64,000 nt of DNA, taken from contig NZ_ATUE01000010.1 in the NCBI RefSeq assembly GCF_000420045.1, forward strand, positions 1 to 64,000, read 5' to 3'. The DNA is from Perlucidibaca piscinae DSM 21586 (lineage in GTDB: Bacteria; Pseudomonadota; Gammaproteobacteria; Pseudomonadales; Moraxellaceae). Position 1 is the stretch's first letter; every line of letters begins with the position of its first letter. A program made the position numbers and the translations under genes. Shown piece after piece: positions 27,188 through 35,218 of the stretch. Below the pieces are notes generated by a model. That model did not search any database, was not told the origin of the DNA, and saw nothing but the letters and a program-made list of their open reading frames with translations.

Positions 27188-27964
27188 ATGAGTACGGCAT
27201 TGATCACCGGAGCGTCCAATGGCATCGGTCTGGAGCTGGCGCGTCGACTGGCGCGTGATGGCCATGACGTGATCCTGGTGGCGCGCAGCGTCGGCAAGCT
27301 GCAGGCGCTGGCAGACGAGCTCGCGGGCCAGTACGGCATCCAGGCCGGCGTCATCGGCCAGGACCTCGGCTACGAAGGGGCGGCGCAGGAGCTGGTCGAC
27401 AAGCTTGGCGACCGTCGTGTCGACATGCTCATCAACAACGCCGGCTTTGGCGAGTTCGGCACCTTCATCGAGGCCGACATCGCGCGTCTGAACCAGATGA
27501 TCCAGCTCAATGTCGCGACGCTGACCGCGCTGGCGCATGCCTTCGGCCGCCGCATGGCAGCCCAGGGCGGTGGCCAGATTCTCAACGTGGCGTCCATCGC
27601 CGGCTTCATGCCGGGGCCGGGGGCGGCGGTCTACTATGCCTCCAAGGCCTACGTGCTGAGCTTCTCCGACGCCCTCAATTACGAGCTGCGCCACAAGAAT
27701 GTCACCGTCACCACCCTGTGCCCGGGCCCGACCGACACCGGCTTTGCCAGTGCCGCCAACGCCGAGGCTTCCGCCGCCTTCAAGTGGCCGATGCTGTCGA
27801 CGCTGGACAGCCTGGCCGATTACGCCTACGAGTCGCTGAAGGCCCGACGCGGCATCGCCGTTCACCGCTGGCTGATGAAGATCATGGCGTTCAGCGTGCG
27901 ACTGGCGCCACGCTTCCTCGCCAACGCGATCTCGGCGCACAGCATCGGTTTCAAGCGACGCTGA
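27188..27964 (+). CDS. Short-chain dehydrogenase/reductase
   Basis: A 258-residue classical SDR. The cofactor motif TGASNGIG is at residues 7-14, NNAG is near 87, and the catalytic YxxxK is Y149-K153 (YYASK). The C-terminal extension (MKIMAFSVRLAPRFLANAISAHSIGFKRR) is hydrophobic and basic, like the DltE/YqjQ-type SDRs that act at membranes. AGGGGAAAGGC precedes the ATG. It has its own promoter and operator, and the downstream LysR gene is convergent. Confidence 0.88.
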   Translation: MSTALITGASNGIGLELARRLARDGHDVILVARSVGKLQALADELAGQYGIQAGVIGQDLGYEGAAQELVDKLGDRRVDMLINNAGFGEFGTFIEADIARLNQMIQLNVATLTALAHAFGRRMAAQGGGQILNVASIAGFMPGPGAAVYYASKAYVLSFSDALNYELRHKNVTVTTLCPGPTDTGFASAANAEASAAFKWPMLSTLDSLADYAYESLKARRGIAVHRWLMKIMAFSVRLAPRFLANAISAHSIGFKRR

Positions 27965-27989
27965 GACAGGGGCGTCTGCCTGTTCGTGC

Positions 27990-28901
27990 TCAGGTGGTGA
28001 ACCACGGGTGCTGCTGCACCCGTGCCACCAGATGATCCATGAAGGCGCGCAGGGCGGTGGACATGTGCTGGCGACTGGGTGTCATTGCCCACAGCTCGCC
28101 GTTGCGCACGACATGCCCGGAGAGCAGCGGCACCAGCCTGCCGGCAGCCACCTCGGTGTCGGTGAGAAAGGCTGGCAGCATGGCAATGCCCAGACCGGCG
28201 CGCACCGCATCCATCTGCAGCACGGCATTGTTGGTGCTGAAGCGACCATGCACGGTGACGCGTCGCGGGTGAACGCGGCCGCTGGCATCCGTGTCGTCCA
28301 CCATCAGGATGTTTTCGTGCGGCTGCCGGAACAGGACCAGCTGGTGCCGCTCGAGCTCGTCCAGGCTGGCCGGCGTGCCATGGCGTGCCAGGTAGTCGGG
28401 GCTGGCGTAGAAGCGCCCGCAGAGCATGCCCAGGCGGCGCCCGATCAGGTTGGCGTCGTTGAACTGGCCAATGCGCAGACCCAGGTCAACGCCTTCCTCG
28501 ACCAGGTCGACCATGCGTCCGGAGAGATCGGCCTCCAGCGTGACATCGGGGTGGCTGGCAAGAAATTCGCCCACCACGTCGCCCATGAAGCGCATGCCCA
28601 GCTCGACCGGCATGGTGATGCGCAGATGCCCGCGCGGGCTGCTCTGCCAGGCACTGAGTTCGCGGCAGGCATCGTCGACGGCATCCAGGCTGTGCCGTAT
28701 GCGGTCGTAGAAGCGCCGGCCGGCATCGGTGAGGTGCAGGCTGCGGGTGGTGCGTTGCAGAAGGCGCACGCCGAGGTCCTGCTCCAGACGAGTCAGCGTT
28801 CGGCTGACGGATGATTTGGGCAGCCCCAGGCGTTCCGCGGCGGCCGTGAAGCTGCCGTCCTCGACGATGCGGATGAAAACTGCCAGATCATTCAGTTGCA
28901 T
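27990..28901 (-). CDS. LysR-family transcriptional regulator
   Basis: A 303-residue LTTR. The winged helix at 1-60 has FTAAAERLGLPKSSVSRTLTRLEQDLGVRLLQRTTR, a canonical LysR helix-turn-helix, followed by a substrate-binding domain. It belongs by eye to the CrgA/DmlR-like group (SSPRGHLRITMPVELG). The start is at the conserved MQLNDLAVF. It is divergent from the DoxX gene with a 118-bp gap holding a symmetrical site, so DoxX is its likely target. Confidence 0.9.
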   Translation of the reverse strand: MQLNDLAVFIRIVEDGSFTAAAERLGLPKSSVSRTLTRLEQDLGVRLLQRTTRSLHLTDAGRRFYDRIRHSLDAVDDACRELSAWQSSPRGHLRITMPVELGMRFMGDVVGEFLASHPDVTLEADLSGRMVDLVEEGVDLGLRIGQFNDANLIGRRLGMLCGRFYASPDYLARHGTPASLDELERHQLVLFRQPHENILMVDDTDASGRVHPRRVTVHGRFSTNNAVLQMDAVRAGLGIAMLPAFLTDTEVAAGRLVPLLSGHVVRNGELWAMTPSRQHMSTALRAFMDHLVARVQQHPWFTT

Positions 28902-28947
28902 GGAGGATTTGCCCGGCGCGGTGGTCTGTGGCAACACTAGAGCCAGG

Positions 28948-28963
28948 CTTGCCGGTCGGCAAG
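28948..28963 (+). promoter_or_regulatory. LysR-type operator dyad
   Basis: CTTGCCGGTCGGCAAG is a 7-bp inverted repeat with a 2-bp centre, midway between the divergent LysR and DoxX starts. It fits the T-N11-A type symmetry of LTTR boxes and probably binds the adjacent regulator. Confidence 0.55.
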
Positions 28964-29019
28964 TGCCGTTTCGGGATGGCAGGGGATTTGCTGCCGTTCG
29001 CATGCCATGGAGACACCGG

Positions 29020-29454
29020 ATGTCACTCAATCGCACCATGATCACCACGCTGGATGGCCTGGCACGCCGTCCGCGAGTCGATGCCGCGCTGGCCTTGTCG
29101 GCGCGCGCCTTGCTGTCGTTCATCTTCATCGCCGCCGGTTACGGCAAGCTGGCGGGCTACCACGACACCATGGCCTGGATGGAGTCCATGTCCGTGCCGG
29201 GAGGCTTGCTGCCGCTGGTCATCCTGGTCGAGCTGGGTGGCGGCCTGGCCTTGCTGCTGGGGTGGCAGACGCGCCTGGCGGCGGCTGCCCTGGCGGTTTT
29301 CTGCGTGCTCAGCGGCGTGCTCTTTCATGCCGGTCAGGCGGACGATCTGCAGCAGATCCTGTTCATGAAGAATCTGGCCATGGCCGGAGGGTTGCTGGCG
29401 GTCGTGCGTACCGGTGCCGGCTGTCCGTCCGTCGACAAGACGATGATTTCATAA
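29020..29454 (+). CDS. DoxX family membrane protein
   Basis: A 144-residue protein with four membrane helices. The DoxX pattern is clear: RALLSFIFIAAGYGKLAGY, then PGGLLPLVILVELGGGLALLLGWQTRLAA and HAGQADDLQQILFMKNLAMAGGLL. DoxX proteins are inner-membrane proteins linked to thiol and oxidative stress, with undefined biochemistry. The ATG at 29020 has GGAG 7 bp upstream. A close paralogue is encoded at 41328-41759. LysR control is inferred from the divergent layout. Confidence 0.87.
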   Translation: MSLNRTMITTLDGLARRPRVDAALALSARALLSFIFIAAGYGKLAGYHDTMAWMESMSVPGGLLPLVILVELGGGLALLLGWQTRLAAAALAVFCVLSGVLFHAGQADDLQQILFMKNLAMAGGLLAVVRTGAGCPSVDKTMIS

Positions 29455-29509
29455 AAATCGGAAGTGAATTTGTGCAAAAATTCAAACTGGTGTTGTTTTT
29501 GAGAGAGAC

Positions 29510-30187
29510 ATGGAAGCCCCCAACCGACTTCGCAAGCCTTCCCAGGCGCGTACCCTTGAGCGCGTCAATCGAGCCATCGCAACGGCCGAGCGGCTGATTC
29601 TGGAGCGCGGCCCTGAAGAGGTCTCGATTCCGGACATTGCCGAGGCATCCGGTGTGCCGCGCGCCAGTCTTTACCAGTTCTACGCCAACAAGCACCAGCT
29701 CTTTGCCGCCATCACCGAACGCCAGCTCGCGCGTGTGCTGGAGTACATGCAGACGGGTGCCAAGGCGCTGGCGGGATATCACTGGCGTGACACCATTCCG
29801 CTGCTGATCCGTGGCGTGTCCGGGCATTTCAACCAGAATCCGGTGGCCAGCATCCTGATCCTGGGCTGGCCGGTGAGTCGGGCCACCTTCCAGGCCCAGG
29901 GCGTGACCGTGGACAACATCGGCGCTGCCGTGCATGACATGCTGCTGACCACGACGCCCCGGATTGATCTCAGCCGGCATCCCTCGGCCACCACGGTCGT
30001 GGTTGAAATCAGCTTTGCCTGTCTCAAATACGGCTATTACCGCGAAGGGGTCATCTCGGAGGCCATTCAGGAGCAGGCGGTGCTGGCGGCCACGGGCTAC
30101 ATGGAGCAGTTGCTGCCTGTCGAGCTGCGTCACCCAGCTGCCAGCTACGTATCACCGACTGCTTTGCACGCACCGGCATCTGCTTGA
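29510..30187 (+). CDS. TetR-family transcriptional regulator
   Basis: A 225-residue repressor. The N-terminal domain has ERVNRAIATAERLILERGPEEVSIPDIAEASGVPRASLYQFYANKHQLFAAI, a textbook TetR helix-turn-helix at about 35-60. The ligand domain is not assignable. It lies 55 bp after the DoxX gene. Its last 137 bp overlap the convergent GIY-YIG gene. The TGGTAC dyad before the SDR gene at 27188 is a possible target, by size only. Confidence 0.87.
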   Translation: MEAPNRLRKPSQARTLERVNRAIATAERLILERGPEEVSIPDIAEASGVPRASLYQFYANKHQLFAAITERQLARVLEYMQTGAKALAGYHWRDTIPLLIRGVSGHFNQNPVASILILGWPVSRATFQAQGVTVDNIGAAVHDMLLTTTPRIDLSRHPSATTVVVEISFACLKYGYYREGVISEAIQEQAVLAATGYMEQLLPVELRHPAASYVSPTALHAPASA

Positions 30188-30386
30188 TCTGCCACTCCAG
30201 CTGCCGGGCAATGCGCTGACTCGGACAGGGTGTGCTTGCCACCAGCGCCAGGGGCGGAAAACTGCGGGTGAAGCGTGCGCCTCGTCCCTGCACATGGGCT
30301 TCATAGCGGCTGCCGACGTCGGTCGTGATCCCGGTGTAGAGACGCTCTCCGTTGCAGTTCAGCACATAGACCCACCACAGCTTCAT
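30051..30386 (-). CDS. GIY-YIG domain nuclease, YhbQ/UPF0213-like
   Basis: A 111-residue protein. WWVYVLNCNGERLYTGITTDVGSRYEAHVQGRGARFTRS at residues 4-42 matches the small single-domain GIY-YIG proteins: VYVL and LYTGIT stand for the two beta strands, then a helix with the R and EAH residues. The domain ends near residue 80. The last 30 residues are Pro/Ala-rich and lie in the part that overlaps the TetR gene, so this tail may simply be read-through to the next available stop. Confidence 0.75.
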   Translation of the reverse strand: MKLWWVYVLNCNGERLYTGITTDVGSRYEAHVQGRGARFTRSFPPLALVASTPCPSQRIARQLEWQIKQMPVRAKQSVIRSWQLGDAARQAATAPCSPWPPAPPAPEWPPR

Positions 30387-30398
30387 GGCTGGGAGTGC

Positions 30399-30956
30399 TC
30401 ACTGCGGAAGACGCTGGCTGATCTCGTCCAGTCGCAGGCGCGTGGTCTGCAGATACACCTCGCCAATGCTGTAGGCAGTCAGGTTGCCCTCCGGGCTCTG
30501 GTCATGGCTGCGCCGTATCAGTTCCTTGCGTGTGGCCAGCCAGTGCTGCTGCTCGCGCAGGGCCGCCGGAACCTCTTCTTGCGGCAGGTTGGCCAGATAC
30601 TCGATGAAGGTCAGATAGAGCTGGGTATCGTAGAGCGTGTTCAGGTTTGCCAGGGTGGCATTGAGCTCGCCCGGTGGCAGGTCGGTGATGAGAATTTCCT
30701 CGAGCTGATCGATGGCGTCGTCGATGTTCGGTTGCCAGTCGGCAATGGCCGAGCGCGTTGCCTTGTGCTCGGCGCTGGCCTCGTCCAGCGGCAGGGCGGG
30801 AGCTGTTGCTTCCTCGACCTCGGCCGGTGCCACCAGCACGGCATCCGCATCGGTCTGCGATCGACTCATCAGCTGCTGCACCCCCAGGTAGGCCAGCGCC
30901 GTCACCAGATAGGCGCAGGTGCCCCAGAGGACGGGTTTCAACAACGGTGACGCCAT
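30399..30956 (-). CDS. Hypothetical membrane-anchored protein
   Basis: A 185-residue protein. An N-terminal helix (about 6-29) acts as a signal anchor, followed by an acidic Ala/Pro-rich linker and a helical domain. The last 55 residues (LREQQHWLATRKELIRRS...YLQTTRLRLDEISQRL) weakly resemble the LprI/DUF1311 pattern, but the conserved cysteines are missing. It lies 12 bp upstream of the GIY-YIG gene on the same strand. Function unknown. Confidence 0.55.
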   Translation of the reverse strand: MASPLLKPVLWGTCAYLVTALAYLGVQQLMSRSQTDADAVLVAPAEVEEATAPALPLDEASAEHKATRSAIADWQPNIDDAIDQLEEILITDLPPGELNATLANLNTLYDTQLYLTFIEYLANLPQEEVPAALREQQHWLATRKELIRRSHDQSPEGNLTAYSIGEVYLQTTRLRLDEISQRLPQ

Positions 30957-31027
30957 GACACGCTCCAGACCGGGGATGAGCTATCCACATCACTATCATA
31001 CGTCAGCAGGGAGCCTTGGTCAGGCCA

Positions 31028-31777
31028 TCAGTCGCGCGGCAGGGGATGAATGCGAGCATGACCGCCATCGACGCCGATCTGCTGGCCAGTGATCCAGCCG
31101 GCATCCGGTGACAGCAGAAAGGCGATCAGGGCGGCGATGTCGTCAGGCTGTCCCAGGCGCTGCATGGGGTTGACCTTGGCCTGGCGGGCGGCGCTTTCCG
31201 GCGTGCCGGTCAGTCGTGCCGTGAGTGGCGACACCGTCAGGCCGGGGTGCACGCAATTCACCCGTATGCCCTTGTCGGCATAGCTGGCGGCCGTGGACAG
31301 CGCCAGGGCCGCAACTGCTGCCTTGGCGGCGGCAATGCCCTCGTGGTTGGGAAAGCCGGCCTCGGCAACCAGCGAACCGATCAGCACGGCGGACCCGGGC
31401 CGGCGCTGGCTGCGCACGTGCTGCACAAAGGCGCGCAAGGCACAGGCAGCGGAAAAGTAGTTGACCTGCATGAGGCTGACCAGGTCGTCATCACGGGTCA
31501 GGTGCAGGGGGCGGATCAGCGTGCTGCCGACAGCGTGCGCGAAGCCGTCAAGCGGACCCAGGGCATCACTCGCCTGTGTCAGCTGGGCATCGGCGACGCC
31601 GGGCAGCGAGAGGTCCCCGGTGAGCAGCACATGCGGCACGCTCAGCTCACTGGCCAGCGACGCCAGGGCGTCCTGGTTGCGACCGCTGAGGGCCAGTGCG
31701 TGGCCCTGCTGCGCCAGACGCCGGGCGAGGGCGCCGCCAATGGCGCCGCTGGCGCCGGTGATCCAGATGGTGGCCAT
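31028..31777 (-). CDS. SDR-family protein lacking the catalytic tyrosine
   Basis: A 249-residue SDR-fold protein. TGASGAIG at 7-14 binds the nucleotide, and Ser135 is in place (VLIGSLVAEAG). The YxxxK tyrosine position is Ile148 (IAAAK, Lys152 kept) and the NNAG motif is replaced by HAVG. The C terminus GWITGQQIGVDGGHARI is normal for the FabG-like subgroup. It is therefore probably not a classical dehydrogenase, or it uses another acid residue. It has its own unit; the gene at 31952 is divergent. Confidence 0.8.
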   Translation of the reverse strand: MATIWITGASGAIGGALARRLAQQGHALALSGRNQDALASLASELSVPHVLLTGDLSLPGVADAQLTQASDALGPLDGFAHAVGSTLIRPLHLTRDDDLVSLMQVNYFSAACALRAFVQHVRSQRRPGSAVLIGSLVAEAGFPNHEGIAAAKAAVAALALSTAASYADKGIRVNCVHPGLTVSPLTARLTGTPESAARQAKVNPMQRLGQPDDIAALIAFLLSPDAGWITGQQIGVDGGHARIHPLPRD

Positions 31778-31951
31778 GCTGTTTCTGCTCCCTAACGTTT
31801 TGCCGAGTCTGACCTCGGCGTGGCGATTGGCCAGTGGACAGGACGGAACAGCGGACAGCCTGGCGGCGAATCAGGCGCGGGGATTGTCCGGTCGCCATCC
31901 CGGTCCGGAAACGCTATGTTCATGATCATTCAGAAAGACGCGAGTTGCCCG

Positions 31952-32419
31952 ATGCCCGACATGTCCTCCCGTCTCAGCGAGCTTTCGCTGGGCAGCCTGC
32001 AGACCCTGTTTGAAACCTTGCATCCGCCATCGTTTGCCCTTTGTCACGGCAATTTCCGCGCAGACTTCATCGGTCCGGCCTGGCTGCGCATGACCGCGCC
32101 ACCCGCCATTGCCGCCAGCGGCCTGCGCGGCTGGCGTGGCAAGTGCTTCCTTGAGGCCGGGCAGGCCGTCAACCGCGTGATGCGGGGTGGTCGCGAAGAG
32201 CAGGTGCTGCCGATGACGGCAGCGATACGACCTTCGTTGCGCGATGACACGCCGGTCCTGGCGTTGACCTACGGCGCCAGCTCCCCGCTGCCCTGGCGAT
32301 TTGTCTGCGACGAGGTGCGCCAGCTCGATGAGGATCACCTGTTGGCCATGACCGTCATCGACCTGCCGGGCCTGCGTCGCCTGGGCTTTCCTTTCCTGCT
32401 GACCCGCGAACGGCCATGA
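31952..32419 (+). CDS. Hypothetical protein
   Basis: A 155-residue protein of unrecognised family. It contains ALCHGNFRADFIGPAWLRMTAPP near the N terminus and a C-terminal DLPGLRRLGFPFLL. No signal or membrane helix is evident. The ATG at 31952 is chosen by coding quality; ATGs at 31916 and 31922 are in frame and possible. Its stop overlaps the start of the DUF3429 gene by 4 bp, so the two are coupled. Confidence 0.55.
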   Translation: MPDMSSRLSELSLGSLQTLFETLHPPSFALCHGNFRADFIGPAWLRMTAPPAIAASGLRGWRGKCFLEAGQAVNRVMRGGREEQVLPMTAAIRPSLRDDTPVLALTYGASSPLPWRFVCDEVRQLDEDHLLAMTVIDLPGLRRLGFPFLLTRERP

Positions 32420-32856
32420 GCCCTGTCTGGCATGCCCGCTGCGTGACCTGGCTGCCTCGCGCCGGCGTGCTGCCGTTTCTGCTGGCGCTGTCCGCACTGG
32501 CACTGGGGCAGCAGGCGCTGCCGGTGCTGGGGCCGGTGCTGCCTATCGTGCTCGGGTATGGCGTGGTGATCGCCGCGTTCATGAGCGGAGCCCTCTGGGG
32601 GCAGGTCGTGATGGAGCCGGCGGCGGCCATCTGGCTGCTGTTCAGCAACCTGCTGGCATTGGTGACATGGGCAGCGGCAGTATGGCTGTCGCCGCAGGCG
32701 GCACTGCCGGTGCTTACCGTGGTGTTCGTGGCGCTGTGGCTGGCTGACCGCCAACGCTGGCGCGCCGGTCGCGTGTCATCACGCTACTGGCGCATACGCT
32801 GCGAGGTGACCGCGCTGGTGGTGCCGGCCGTGCTGGGGTGTGCGGCACTGGCGTGA
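32416..32856 (+). CDS. DUF3429 integral membrane protein
   Basis: A 146-residue protein with four to five hydrophobic helices. The order LPRAGVLPFLLAL, GYGVVIAAFMSGALWGQVVM, WLLFSNLLALVTWAAAVWL and a C-terminal SRYWRIRCEVTALVV segment match DUF3429, a family of unknown function. It is translationally coupled to the upstream hypothetical gene and convergent with ybaL 11 bp away. Confidence 0.78.
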   Translation: MSPVWHARCVTWLPRAGVLPFLLALSALALGQQALPVLGPVLPIVLGYGVVIAAFMSGALWGQVVMEPAAAIWLLFSNLLALVTWAAAVWLSPQAALPVLTVVFVALWLADRQRWRAGRVSSRYWRIRCEVTALVVPAVLGCAALA

Positions 32857-32867
32857 TGCCCTGAGGC

Positions 32868-34565
32868 TCACTTGCCGAAGCGTTGCGCGATATGCCCTGA
32901 CATGCTCTGTGCCAGAGCCGTTTCGGCGACAAACACCTCGCCCAGGCCTTCCTCCTCCAGCAGTCTGGCCTCGGTGCCGTTGTTGGCGCGCACCACCACG
33001 GCGATCTTCGGATTGAGCTGACGCGCGATGTCGACCATGGTGCGCACGTGCAGGGTGTCCGGCAGGGCGATGACCAGCATGGCGGCACGATGCACATGGG
33101 CCTGGATCAGCACGTCCGGGGTCGAGGCGTCACCCGTGACGGCGGGAATGTCATCGCGGCGCAGATCGTCGATGTGTTCGCGATTCTGGTCGGCGACCAC
33201 GAAGGGAATGCCGCGTTCGCGCAGCGAGCGGGCGATGCGGCGACCGACACGGCCATAGCCGACCAGCACCACCTGACCGGTGAGCAGTTCCTCGTCGGTG
33301 GTCATGGGCAGCTGGGCCAGCGGGTCGTTGCTGCGCTCCAGACGCCGGGCCAGGCTGGAGTGCGAGCGCACCCAGCGCTGCACCGGCTCGATGGCGGCGA
33401 ACATCAGCGAGTTCAGCGCGATCGAGATCAGCGCGGCGGCCAGCACCAGGCTCTGGCCTTCCACCGGCAGCAGCTTGAGGTAAACGCCGAGGCCGGCCAC
33501 GATGAAGGCGAATTCGCCGATCTGGGCCAAGCTGGCGCCGACCGTGAGTGCGGTGTTCAGCGGATAGCGGAACAGCAGCACCAGCGCGATGGCTGCCAGC
33601 GTCTTGCCGAACACGATGATGGCTACCACGGCCAGCAGATGCAGCGGCTCCTCCCAGATCACGCTGGGCTCGAACAGCATGCCCACCGAGACGAAGAACA
33701 GCACCGCAAAGGCGTCACGCAGCGGCAGCGATTCATCGGCAGCGCGGTGGCTGAACTCCGACTCGCGCATCATCATGCCGGCGAAGAAGGCACCCAGCGC
33801 AAACGAGACATCGAACAGCTTTGCCGAACCGAAGGCGACGCCCAGTGCCACCGCGATCACCGTCAGCGTGAACAGTTCGCGCGACCCGGTGCGCGATACC
33901 CACCACAGCATGCGCGGCAGCAGACGCTTGCCGATCACCAGCATGAACACGACGAAGGCGGCGACCTTGGCCAGGGTGATGCCCAGGGTCAGCAGCAGGT
34001 CGCTGGTGGCGTGGTCGCTGTCACCCGCGGCGTTTGCAGTGAGCAGGGTAGCCAGTGCCGGCATCATCACCAGCACCAGCACCATGGCCAGATCCTCGAC
34101 GATGAGCCAGCCAACCGCGATCTGGCCATTGATGGATTTCAGCAGTCCCTTGCTCTCCAGGGCACGCAGCAGCACCACGGTGCTGGCCGTGGACAGGCAG
34201 AGACCGAACACCAGACCCTCGACCCAGCTCCAGCCCCAGCTCATGGAGACGGCCATGCCGAGCAGGGCGGCGACACTGATCTGCACAATGGCGCCGGGCA
34301 CGGCGATGCGCTTGACGGCCATCAGGTCGGCGAGCGAGAAGTGCAGGCCGACACCGAACATCAGCAGCATGACGCCGATCTCGGCAAGCTGGGCAGCGAG
34401 ACTGAGGTCGGCGACAAAGCCGGGCGTGGCCGGTCCGATCACGATGCCGGCGACCAGGTAGCCTACCAGCGGCGGCATGCGCAGGCGGTGCGCGAAATAG
34501 CCGAAGACCATGGCCAGCCCGAAGCCGATGGCGAGGATGGCGATCAGGGAAACGTCATGGGGCAT
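32868..34565 (-). CDS. ybaL: Kef-type cation:proton antiporter
   Basis: A 565-residue CPA2 antiporter. About twelve helices (1-395) include GYLVAGIVIGPATPGF, GVGLHFSLADL and the ASLAQIGEFAFIVAGLG segment typical of YbaL/KefB/KefC. The C-terminal TrkA-N (RCK) domain begins GQVVLVGYGRVGRRIARSL at about 417. No TrkA-C domain follows. It exports K+ or Na+ in exchange for protons, possibly gated by nucleotide or glutathione adducts. The start at 34565 matches the family; frames running upstream are unsupported. It is divergent from the HiPIP gene. Confidence 0.9.
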   Translation of the reverse strand: MPHDVSLIAILAIGFGLAMVFGYFAHRLRMPPLVGYLVAGIVIGPATPGFVADLSLAAQLAEIGVMLLMFGVGLHFSLADLMAVKRIAVPGAIVQISVAALLGMAVSMSWGWSWVEGLVFGLCLSTASTVVLLRALESKGLLKSINGQIAVGWLIVEDLAMVLVLVMMPALATLLTANAAGDSDHATSDLLLTLGITLAKVAAFVVFMLVIGKRLLPRMLWWVSRTGSRELFTLTVIAVALGVAFGSAKLFDVSFALGAFFAGMMMRESEFSHRAADESLPLRDAFAVLFFVSVGMLFEPSVIWEEPLHLLAVVAIIVFGKTLAAIALVLLFRYPLNTALTVGASLAQIGEFAFIVAGLGVYLKLLPVEGQSLVLAAALISIALNSLMFAAIEPVQRWVRSHSSLARRLERSNDPLAQLPMTTDEELLTGQVVLVGYGRVGRRIARSLRERGIPFVVADQNREHIDDLRRDDIPAVTGDASTPDVLIQAHVHRAAMLVIALPDTLHVRTMVDIARQLNPKIAVVVRANNGTEARLLEEEGLGEVFVAETALAQSMSGHIAQRFGK

Positions 34566-34708
34566 GCAAGGGGTATCCTGGTCAGGGTGTCGTGATTGTA
34601 TCGGCTGCAGCCGGCCTGTGGACAAAACGCGCGACAGCGGGCATTTGTTCACTGACCCGGCGGATGAAATGCCCACACGATATGCAGGTCATCCACAGGA
34701 GTTCTGAC

Positions 34709-35017
34709 ATGACCGATCGTCGCACATTCCTCAAGCTGGTACCCGCCGCCTGCGTGGGCATGGCTGTCTCCCCGGCTGCTTTTGCCAACTCGCCCAAGCT
34801 CAAGGATACCGATCCGCAAGCCATCGCGATGGGCTACAAGACCAATGCGGCACAGGTCGACAAGGCCAAGTCGCCACGCTATGCCGCCGGCCAGAAGTGC
34901 GCCAACTGCGTGCTGTTCCAGGCCAAGCCGGGTGATGCCTGGGGCCAGTGCGGCATCTTTGCCGGCAAGCTCGTGGCTGCCGGTGCCTGGTGCAACGCCT
35001 ACGCCAGGAAGGGCTGA
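34709..35017 (+). CDS. High-potential iron-sulfur protein
   Basis: A 102-residue periplasmic electron carrier. The N terminus TDRRTFLKLVPAACVGMAVSPAAFA is a twin-arginine signal, as expected for a protein that folds with its cluster before export. The four cluster cysteines are 64, 67, 81 and 95 (C-x2-C-x13-C-x13-C), which bind a [4Fe-4S]3+/2+ centre. CAGGAG lies 7 bp before the ATG. It is a single-gene unit ending at a strong terminator; its redox partner is not evident in the window. Confidence 0.92.
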   Translation: MTDRRTFLKLVPAACVGMAVSPAAFANSPKLKDTDPQAIAMGYKTNAAQVDKAKSPRYAAGQKCANCVLFQAKPGDAWGQCGIFAGKLVAAGAWCNAYARKG

Positions 35018-35048
35018 TCGCGACGCACGCCGCACGAAGACGTGCTGG

Positions 35049-35074
35049 AGCCCGGCTTTTGCCGGGCTTTTTTT
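35049..35074 (+). terminator. Intrinsic terminator of the HiPIP gene
   Basis: Perfect 8-bp stem AGCCCGGC/GCCGGGCT with a TTTT loop and a run of seven T, 31 bp past the HiPIP stop. Confidence 0.95.
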
Positions 35075-35218
35075 ATGGCAGATTCCCGGCTGCCCGCTAT
35101 TTTCCGTCTTTCGTCGGATTTTGTCTCGGTGTCGCCGGGTGCCTTGTAATATCCCGCCTCGGATGCTTTGCTTGCGAACGCCGCAGACATGGCCAACAAC
35201 ACAACAAGAGCGGGCCTC

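Noticed and set aside
33048..34595. 515-codon plus-strand frame opposite ybaL
   Set aside because: Shadow with His/Gln-rich composition; ybaL is certain on the other strand.
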